Assembly: GCA_030637845.1 (NCBI GenBank)
Contig: DAOWFT010000036.1
Location: 1 to 5,511 of the forward strand
From: Thalassospiraceae bacterium
GTDB taxonomy: Bacteria; Pseudomonadota; Alphaproteobacteria; Rhodospirillales; Magnetovibrionaceae
DNA: 5,511 nt
Direction of reading: 5' to 3'
Shown here: in pieces, positions 1 through 4,587 of the stretch
How the letters are laid out: the number at the start of each line of letters is the position of its first letter
Numbering within the stretch: position 1 is the first letter of the stretch
The notes under the pieces: generated by a model
The model's input: the letters and a program-made list of their open reading frames with translations, nothing else
What the model was told of the DNA's origin: nothing
The model's database searches: none
Program-made: the position numbers and the translations under genes

Positions 1-2010
1 AAACTCAAGATCGGCTGCGGCTGCCTGCATCCTTTTTTCCAGTTCTTCAATGTGTCCGCGTAATGTTTTGCCGACCAGATGCTCATCGCCAGATGTTCCG
101 GTATCAACGGTTACGTAATCATGTTCATAAACACTACCCAGAACATCGGATATGCCTCTTTTAATGCTGGCGGGCGTAATCGAATGGGCCTCGTTATAGG
201 CAAGCTGGCGTTCACGTCGGCGCAGGGTTTCATCAATGGCATATTGCATGGAGCCGGTAATTTTATCGGCGTAAAGAATAACCCGGCCTTCAACATGGCG
301 CGCAGCCCGGCCAATTGTTTGCACCAGCGATGTTTTCGAACGCAGGAACCCTTCCTTGTCGGCGTCAAGTATGGCCACCAACGAACATTCGGGAATGTCC
401 AATCCTTCACGCAACAGGTTGATACCGACCAGCACATCAAACGCGCCAAGGCGTAAATCCCTAATAATTTCAATGCGTTCTAGGGTATCAATATCGGAAT
501 GCATATAGCGCACCCGAACATTGTGCTCAAACAGATAGTCGGTTAATTCCTCCGCCATCTTTTTGGTCAAAACCGTTACCAACACCCGCTGGCCTTTTTT
601 TGCGGTTTTGACACATTCGTCCATCAGGTCATCGACCTGTGTATTGACCGGGCGAATTATAACTTTGGGGTCAATCAGGCCGGTTGGACGCACCACTTGT
701 TCGGTAAACACGCCCCCGGTGCGTTCCATTTCCCATGGCCCCGGTGTGGCTGAAACAAAAATTGTGTCGGGGCGCATTGCATCCCATTCTTCAAATTTAA
801 GCGGGCGGTTATCAATGCAGCTGGGCAGGCGAAAACCAAATTCGGCCAAAGTTGATTTGCGGCTAAAGTCACCTTTATACATTCCGCCAATTTGCGGAAC
901 CGAAACGTGGCTTTCATCAACCACCATTAACGCATCATCAGGCAGGTATTCAAACAATGTTGGCGGGGCCTCGCCCGGATTCCGCCCGGTTAAAAACCGA
1001 GAATAATTTTCAATGCCCGAACAAAATCCGGTTGTTTCCATCATTTCAAGGTCGAATGTTGTGCGCTCTTCCAGCCGTTGGGCCTCCAGCAATTTTCCGT
1101 CATTGCGTAATGTTTCCAACCGTTCTTTCAGTTCTGCTTTTATTTTTGGCATTGCCTGCAACAGGGTCGGTCGGGGCGTTACATAATGGCTGTTGGGATA
1201 TACGGTAATGTATTTAAGGTCGGAAATTTTTTCACCGGTCAGGCTATCAACCTCGGATATGGATTCAAGCTCATCACCAAAAAATGAAAGCCGCCATGCC
1301 CGGTCTTCGTAATGGCTGGGAAAAATCTCCAACATATCGCCACGAACCCTGAATGCGCCGCGGCCAAAGGCGGCGTCGTTACGGCTGTATTGTAGTGCTA
1401 CCAGATTTTTCATTACATCGGCCTGATCGTACTGCCCGCCGACTTCCAGCTTTATAACCATGTCGGCATATGTTTCGGCTGAACCGATGCCGTAAATGCA
1501 CGAAACCGATGCAACAATAATCACGTCGCGCCGTTCAAACAGCGACCGGGTTGCCGAATGGCGCATGCGGTCAATCTGTTCGTTTATGGATGCGTCTTTT
1601 TCGATGTATGTATCGGACCGGGCAACGTAGGCCTCGGGCTGGTAATAATCATAATACGACACAAAATATTCAACCGCGTTATGGGGAAAAAACGATTTCA
1701 TTTCTGCATACAATTGCGCCGCCAGCGTTTTGTTCGGTGCCAGCACAATGGTCGGGCGTTTTAATTTTGCCACCACGTGGGCAATGGTAAAGGTCTTGCC
1801 CGAACCGGTAACACCCAGCAGCACCTGATTTTTTTCGTTTCGTTCCAACCCGGCGATCAATTCGGCTATGGCCTGGGGCTGGTCACCGGCCGGTTTAAAC
1901 GGCGAAACCAGCTCGAACGCCCTCTCCTTATTTGAATCTCCATCTGCCCCGGCAATAGCAGAATCGGGGGCATCGGTATTATTGCTATTTGTCGGGGCTG
2001 GTTTTGTCAT
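1..2010 (-). CDS. uvrB: Excinuclease ABC subunit B (UvrB), C-terminus cut by window edge
   Basis: UvrB is the damage-verifying helicase-like subunit of cytoplasmic nucleotide excision repair. It is loaded on DNA by UvrA and then recruits UvrC for incision. The minus-strand frame is open for 670 codons with no frameshift. Visible motifs are Walker A GVTGSGKT (residues 66-73), the beta-hairpin start YYDYYQPEAYV (119-129), the DESH helicase motif II (365-368), and motif VI QTIGRAAR (564-571). The frame leaves the window inside the C-terminal UVR motif (HIEELEKRMQ, from about residue 653), so roughly the last 20 or more residues are missing. About 30 Ser/Asn/Asp/Ala-rich residues precede the conserved AFELVSPFKPAGDQPQAI start. 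The ATG at 2010 has GAGGG 13 nt upstream. An in-frame ATG at 2040 (AGGG 9 nt upstream, stop codon just before it) is an equally possible start and would add ten residues. Family identity is certain; the start is not. Confidence 0.97.
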   Translation of the reverse strand, partial: MTKPAPTNSNNTDAPDSAIAGADGDSNKERAFELVSPFKPAGDQPQAIAELIAGLERNEKNQVLLGVTGSGKTFTIAHVVAKLKRPTIVLAPNKTLAAQLYAEMKSFFPHNAVEYFVSYYDYYQPEAYVARSDTYIEKDASINEQIDRMRHSATRSLFERRDVIIVASVSCIYGIGSAETYADMVIKLEVGGQYDQADVMKNLVALQYSRNDAAFGRGAFRVRGDMLEIFPSHYEDRAWRLSFFGDELESISEVDSLTGEKISDLKYITVYPNSHYVTPRPTLLQAMPKIKAELKERLETLRNDGKLLEAQRLEERTTFDLEMMETTGFCSGIENYSRFLTGRNPGEAPPTLFEYLPDDALMVVDESHVSVPQIGGMYKGDFSRKSTLAEFGFRLPSCIDNRPLKFEEWDAMRPDTIFVSATPGPWEMERTGGVFTEQVVRPTGLIDPKVIIRPVNTQVDDLMDECVKTAKKGQRVLVTVLTKKMAEELTDYLFEHNVRVRYMHSDIDTLERIEIIRDLRLGAFDVLVGINLLREGLDIPECSLVAILDADKEGFLRSKTSLVQTIGRAARHVEGRVILYADKITGSMQYAIDETLRRRERQLAYNEAHSITPASIKRGISDVLGSVYEHDYVTVDTGTSGDEHLVGKTLRGHIEELEKRMQAAAADLEF

Positions 2011-2090
2011 GGCCGCATAGTTTCCCTCAGCCGTGACCATTTAGGCAAGCCCTAGCTTAATAATCCCCGGCCCCAGATCCGGCCCGTAAG

Positions 2091-2107
2091 CCCTTCTTGG
2101 CGAAGGG
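2091..2107. repeat. Short inverted repeat in the uvrB/methyltransferase divergent region
   Basis: CCCTTC, loop TTGGC, GAAGGG form a perfect 6-bp stem lying between the two divergent genes. Neither side is followed by a T-run, so it is not an intrinsic terminator. It may be a leader hairpin or a protein-binding dyad. Function is unknown. Confidence 0.35.
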
Positions 2108-2127
2108 ATAAATGGATGGTATCTATA

Positions 2128-2143
2128 GTTCATGAATATGAAC
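2128..2143. repeat. Inverted repeat over the methyltransferase start codon
   Basis: GTTCAT, four bases, then ATGAAC form a perfect 6-bp-arm inverted repeat. It covers both candidate ATG codons (2132 and 2138). It could be an operator-like dyad or a weak hairpin over the start. It is AT-rich and short, so chance is a real alternative. Confidence 0.3.
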
Positions 2144-2761
2144 AATTCCAACCCCGGCAAATTTGTTAGCTCCACAATGCCCGCGGCCGACTGGTGGCAG
2201 GCCCTATGGCCGGACCCGGAAGGCGTGATGCGCCGCCTTGGTGTGGATTTCGGGCACTCGGTGCTGGATTTGTGCTGTGGCGATGGTTATTTCACCGCCC
2301 CTATTTTTAATATTGTCGGGGGTAGCGGCCGGGTCATGGCGCTGGACATAGACCCGCATATGCTAAATCTGGCCAAGGCCCATGCCCGCACCGTCGGCAT
2401 CCCCGCAGACGGTATTGATTGGCTGGAACAAGACGCCCGCAAAATTGCCGGGCACCTGCCACGGGTTCCTGATTTCATATTGATAGCCAATACCCTGCAC
2501 GGGGCCGAAGATAAAAAAGCATTGATGGCTGAAATATATTCAGCCCTGATGCCGGGGGGTCAGTTTGCGGTTATTAACTGGCACCACCGCCCCAAAAGAG
2601 AGACCACGGTGCTGAACCACCCGCGTGGTCCGGAAACCACCAGCAGAATGACCCCCGACCAAGTAATTGATTATGCTGCCGAAGCGGGCTTCCGTCTGCA
2701 TGGGGTTATCGAGCTTCCGCCATATCACTATGGCGTGGTGTTTGATAAACGCAAAGCTTGA
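2132..2761 (+). CDS. Class I SAM-dependent methyltransferase, substrate unknown
   Basis: A 209-residue cytoplasmic protein with a Rossmann-type S-adenosylmethionine-binding fold. Motif I is VLDLCCGDGYFT (residues 44-55), with an unusual double Cys before the Gly. The acidic residue that binds the ribose is in MALDIDP (D72 or D74). The post-I acidic motif is LEQDAR (98-103). DFILIANTLH (114-123) fills the motif II position, and LMPGGQFAVINWHH (139-152) is the usual strand after the helix. This layout resembles the broad UbiE/Methyltransf_11/25 type, which does not reveal the substrate. An in-frame TAG at 2126-2128 rules out a longer protein. ATG at 2138 is an alternative start. No good Shine-Dalgarno is visible before either, so translation may be weak or leaderless. 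It is divergent from uvrB and 64 nt upstream of aspC. A shared biochemical role with either neighbour is not evident. Confidence 0.88.
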   Translation: MNMNNSNPGKFVSSTMPAADWWQALWPDPEGVMRRLGVDFGHSVLDLCCGDGYFTAPIFNIVGGSGRVMALDIDPHMLNLAKAHARTVGIPADGIDWLEQDARKIAGHLPRVPDFILIANTLHGAEDKKALMAEIYSALMPGGQFAVINWHHRPKRETTVLNHPRGPETTSRMTPDQVIDYAAEAGFRLHGVIELPPYHYGVVFDKRKA

Positions 2762-2769
2762 GATATAAA
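2742..2769 (+). promoter_or_regulatory. Candidate sigma70-type promoter for aspC
   Basis: TTGATA at 2742-2747 (5 of 6 matches to TTGACA) and TATAAA at 2764-2769 (5 of 6 to TATAAT) are 16 nt apart. The predicted transcript start is near 2776, about 50 nt before the aspC ATG. The -35 lies inside the last codons of the methyltransferase gene, so aspC need not depend on read-through from it. This rests on pattern matching only. Confidence 0.45.
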
Positions 2770-2776
2770 TTATATC
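2762..2776. repeat. Perfect AT-rich palindrome at the aspC promoter
   Basis: GATATAA-A-TTATATC is a 15-base perfect inverted repeat (7-bp arms, 1-base centre) starting directly after the methyltransferase stop codon. It contains the candidate aspC -10 element, so a protein bound here would block or modify aspC transcription. It could also simply be an AT-rich promoter that is palindromic by chance. Confidence 0.4.
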
Positions 2777-2825
2777 CACCCCTTGGAAACCGCCATCAAA
2801 CAGACAGATAGATAGAGATAAATAA

Positions 2826-4028
2826 ATGCCGTTCATCGCCAAACGCCTTTCCGCCATCAAGCCTTCGCCAACCATTGCCGTTTCAACCAAAGCCGCAGAA
2901 TTAAAAGCCGCCGGCCGTGATGTAATCGGTCTTGGTGCGGGTGAGCCGGATTTTGACACCCCCGATCACATCAAGCTTGCGGCCAAGGCCGCCATTGATG
3001 CCGGTGCCAGCAAATACACCGCCGTTGCCGGAACCAAGGAACTTCGTGATGCCATATGTGCCAAACTTAAACGCGATAACGAGCTTGAATACACACCCGA
3101 TCAAATAACCGTTGGCTGTGGCGGCAAGCAGACGATTTATAACGCGCTTATTGCCACCCTTGATCCCGGTGACGAGGTTATTATTCCTGCCCCCTATTGG
3201 GTTTCATACCCCGATATCACGCTGTTGGCCGAAGGCACCCCGGTGTTCGTTAACTGCCCGGTAGAGGACAACTTCAAACTAAAGCCGGTCGCATTAGAAG
3301 CCGCCATAACGCCAAAAACCAAATGGCTTATTTTGAACTCCCCCTCCAACCCAACCGGGGCCGCCTATTCGCGAGATGAAATGAAGGCCCTAACCGATGT
3401 GTTGATGAAGCATCCCCATGTCTGGGTAATGAGCGATGATATGTACGAATTTATTGTCTATGACGATTTCAAATTTGTCACACCTGCCCAGGTTGAGCCC
3501 GGCCTGATGGATCGCACGCTAACCCTTAACGGTGTATCAAAAGCATATGCCATGACCGGCTGGCGGGTTGGTTATGCCGCCGGCCCGGTTGAAATTATCA
3601 AAGCCATGAACAAGGTGCAGTCACAAAGCACAACCCATACCGCCGCTGTTTCTCAGGCCGCTGCGGTTGAGGCGCTAAACGGCGATCATTCGTTCATGGC
3701 CGAGCGCAACGCAATATTCAAAGAGCGTCGCGACATTGTGGTTGAAATGCTTAACAAGGCCGAGGGGCTTTCCTGCCCAACGCCCGAAGGCGCGTTTTAT
3801 GTTTACCCCAGTTGCGCCGGTGCCATCGGCAAAAAAACCCCGGATGGTAAGGAAATAAAAACCGACGAAGATTTTGTAACTTATTTGTTGGAATCAGAAG
3901 GGGTCGCCACCGTTCATGGCGAAGCATTTGGCCTTAGCCCCTATTTCCGGGTTTCTTATGCAACCTCCACGGAAAATCTGGTCGAAGCCTGCACCCGTAT
4001 CCAGCGGGCCTGCGCCGCACTTAGCTGA
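2826..4028 (+). CDS. aspC: Aspartate aminotransferase, class I PLP-dependent (subgroup Ib type)
   Basis: This enzyme interconverts aspartate plus 2-oxoglutarate with oxaloacetate plus glutamate in the cytoplasm. Alphaproteobacterial members (often named aatA) may also accept prephenate or aromatic substrates. The 400-residue length matches rhizobial AatA. Visible fold-type I landmarks are the substrate-binding loop GLGAGEPDFDTP (35-46), cofactor-ring-stacking W125 in APYWVSY, N175 in SPSNPTG, D204 and Y207 in SDDMYE, the Schiff-base lysine K239 in NGVSKAYAMTGWRVGY, the phosphate-binding R247, and the substrate carboxylate arginine R375 in YFRVSYATS. All expected catalytic residues are present. 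A partial Shine-Dalgarno (AGAG, 8 nt before the ATG) sits in a GATA-rich leader. A candidate own promoter lies at 2742-2769. Downstream it converges on the sRNA genes, and no plus-strand T-run terminator is visible. Confidence 0.95.
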   Translation: MPFIAKRLSAIKPSPTIAVSTKAAELKAAGRDVIGLGAGEPDFDTPDHIKLAAKAAIDAGASKYTAVAGTKELRDAICAKLKRDNELEYTPDQITVGCGGKQTIYNALIATLDPGDEVIIPAPYWVSYPDITLLAEGTPVFVNCPVEDNFKLKPVALEAAITPKTKWLILNSPSNPTGAAYSRDEMKALTDVLMKHPHVWVMSDDMYEFIVYDDFKFVTPAQVEPGLMDRTLTLNGVSKAYAMTGWRVGYAAGPVEIIKAMNKVQSQSTTHTAAVSQAAAVEALNGDHSFMAERNAIFKERRDIVVEMLNKAEGLSCPTPEGAFYVYPSCAGAIGKKTPDGKEIKTDEDFVTYLLESEGVATVHGEAFGLSPYFRVSYATSTENLVEACTRIQRACAALS

Positions 4029-4052
4029 TATTTAGCACCGATAGCCAATACT

Positions 4053-4091
4053 AAAAAAAGCCGGACATCCCTGTAGGGGGGTGCCCGGCTT
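4053..4091 (-). terminator. Intrinsic terminator of the distal sRNA
   Basis: AAGCCGG (4058-4064) pairs with CCGGCTT (4085-4091), and further CA/TG and CCC/GGG pairs lie inside. On the minus strand the stem is followed by seven U (4059-4053). On the plus strand it is followed by AGTCTTAG, so it would serve convergent aspC transcripts poorly. Confidence 0.8.
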
Positions 4092-4200
4092 AGTCTTAGG
4101 GGAGATTTCATATCTGGGGGGAGATGATGAAATCTTCAGCTAACCGTGAAGGGGCCTTGGGGGGATATGGGGGAGGGTGGCCCCGATCCACGGTTTCGAT
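4053..4200 (-). ncRNA. Putative AbcR/alpha-r15-like small RNA, distal copy
   Basis: On the minus strand this stretch folds into three stem-loops ending in an intrinsic terminator. The first has outer arms AACCGTG/CACGGTT (4142-4148 with 4189-4195) and inner arms GGGGCC/GGCCCC (4151-4156 with 4179-4184), enclosing a 22-nt C-rich loop containing CUCCCCC. The second pairs 4104-4115 with 4122-4134 (8 + 4 bp, one bulge) and displays a CCCCCC loop. A UCUCCCC tail and the terminator (4053-4091) follow. C-rich loops suit base pairing to Shine-Dalgarno sequences, as in AbcR RNAs, which repress transporter mRNAs with Hfq. A paralogous copy lies just upstream, and an LsrB/VtlR gene flanks the pair. The 5' end is a guess: 4200 if TATACA at 4205-4210 is the -10, or about 4218 with the promoter at 4225-4253. 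The family assignment comes from architecture and synteny, not from alignment. Confidence 0.72.
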
Positions 4201-4223
4201 GCATTGTATACATCGTATAATGC
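4201..4223. repeat. Imperfect inverted repeat at the 5' side of the distal sRNA
   Basis: GCATT-G-TATAC, a 3-nt centre (ATC), and GTATAATGC form 9-bp arms with one extra base. If transcription starts near 4218, part of it would form a 5' stem-loop. If it starts near 4200, it is promoter DNA containing the -10. It adjoins the palindrome at 4221-4234. Confidence 0.4.
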
Positions 4224-4234
4224 TTATATAAGCA
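4221..4234. promoter_or_regulatory. Perfect 14-bp palindrome, candidate regulator site for the distal sRNA
   Basis: TGCTTATATAAGCA is a perfect self-complementary 14-mer directly upstream of the distal sRNA and overlapping its candidate -10. LysR-type regulators bind interrupted dyads with conserved outer T and A, and a likely LsrB/VtlR regulator is encoded nearby, so this is a natural candidate operator. The exact VtlR box was not matched from memory, so binding is inference. Confidence 0.4.
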
Positions 4235-4253
4235 AAATCTAATCTTATGTCCA
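4225..4253 (-). promoter_or_regulatory. Candidate sigma70-type promoter for the distal sRNA
   Basis: On the minus strand, TGGACA (4253-4248, 5 of 6 matches to TTGACA) and TATATA (4230-4225) are separated by exactly 17 nt, giving a predicted start near 4218. It sits between the terminator of the proximal sRNA and the body of the distal one, so the distal copy can be transcribed independently. Confidence 0.42.
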
Positions 4254-4275
4254 GAAGTTTTTGGGTGATGTGGTC

Positions 4276-4307
4276 AAAAAAAACCGGACCCCTAAAAAAG
4301 GGTCCGG
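4276..4307 (-). terminator. Intrinsic terminator of the proximal sRNA
   Basis: CCGGACCC (4284-4291) and GGGTCCGG (4300-4307) form a perfect 8-bp GC-rich stem around an 8-nt loop. On the minus strand it is followed by eight U (4283-4276), a textbook intrinsic terminator. No T-run follows in the plus direction. It is probably also the first terminator met by transcripts leaving the LysR gene. Confidence 0.88.
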
Positions 4308-4423
4308 CAAGTTTAACAGGGAGACTTCACATCTTTGGAGAGATGTGAGGTTCAACCGGTTCTCCTATTCCCTGGGGGGGGAGGGGAGATGGGAGGTCGG
4401 AGAGACCGGGAACCCTTGCTTTC
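4276..4423 (-). ncRNA. Putative AbcR/alpha-r15-like small RNA, proximal copy
   Basis: A second minus-strand element with the same order as the distal copy. The 5' region has a small hairpin (GGTC/GACC, loop UCUCC, 4395-4407) and a long unpaired C-rich stretch that includes CUCCCA and CUCCCC. It is enclosed by UUCCC/GGGAA (4408-4412 with 4368-4372) or, alternatively, GGTTC/GAACC (4358-4362 with 4410-4414). The second stem-loop is TCACATCT/AGATGTGA (4327-4334 with 4341-4348) with loop CUCCAA. The tail UCUCCC and the terminator (4276-4307) follow. The segment AGATGTGAAGTCTCCC (4334-4319) matches the distal copy (4115-4100) at 14 of 16 positions, showing that the two are paralogs. CUCCCA is the anti-Shine-Dalgarno motif described for AbcR RNAs. 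The 5' end near 4423 is inferred from a TATAAA at 4435-4430. The RNA could instead be processed from the 3' UTR of the LysR mRNA, because no terminator separates them. Confidence 0.72.
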
Positions 4424-4445
4424 GGGGTATTTATAGGCCGAAAGC
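4418..4445 (-). promoter_or_regulatory. Inverted repeat centred on the candidate -10 of the proximal sRNA
   Basis: GCTTTCGG (4418-4425) and CCGAAAGC (4438-4445) are perfect 8-bp arms around 12 nt. The middle of that gap on the minus strand is TATAAA (4435-4430), a candidate -10 with a predicted start near 4423. No good -35 lies 16-18 nt upstream (GGTAGC), which fits an activator-dependent promoter. Alternatively the arms could form a hairpin in a longer transcript. Confidence 0.4.
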
Positions 4446-4449
4446 TTCG

Positions 4450-4469
4450 GACGCTACCTTGGTAACGTC
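4450..4469. repeat. 20-bp near-perfect inverted repeat upstream of the proximal sRNA
   Basis: GACGCTACC-TT-GGTAACGTC has 9-bp arms with one mismatch (4454 against 4465). It is centred about 37 nt upstream of the predicted start at 4423, where an activator such as a LysR-type protein could contact RNA polymerase. No protein has been shown to bind it. As RNA it would make a stable hairpin in the LysR mRNA tail. Confidence 0.4.
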
Positions 4470-4587
4470 TTCTACCATTGAATATATGCTTGTGCAGACC
4501 ATTCCACTATCGCTGGTTTGATAACCCAGATATGCGTTCAATGCATGGCTAATTTTTAAAGGCAGGGTTGGCTTTTTTTAGTTTTTC

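Noticed and set aside
79..1790. Several plus-strand frames and off-frame minus-strand frames of 68-147 residues
   Set aside because: They lie inside uvrB, whose frame is fully open with all family motifs. They resemble no known protein and are antisense or off-frame shadows.
2011..2131. SOS (LexA) box for uvrB
   Set aside because: The alphaproteobacterial pattern GTTC-N7-GTTC is not present on either strand. The only GTTC/GAAC pair is the inverted repeat at 2128-2143, which has the wrong orientation and spacing.
2801..2825. GATA-like short tandem repeats before aspC
   Set aside because: There are only two or three imperfect units. It is more likely an A/G-rich leader containing a weak ribosome binding site than a functional microsatellite.
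2540..2959. Minus-strand frame of 139 residues
   Set aside because: It spans the end of the methyltransferase, the intergenic region and the start of aspC in antisense. Both sense genes are well supported.
4261..4521. Plus-strand frame of 86 residues in the intergenic region
   Set aside because: It runs straight through the complement of the proximal sRNA terminator and G-rich stretches, has low-complexity composition (GGEGRWEVGETG), and has no ribosome binding site. It is a shadow of the minus-strand RNA gene.
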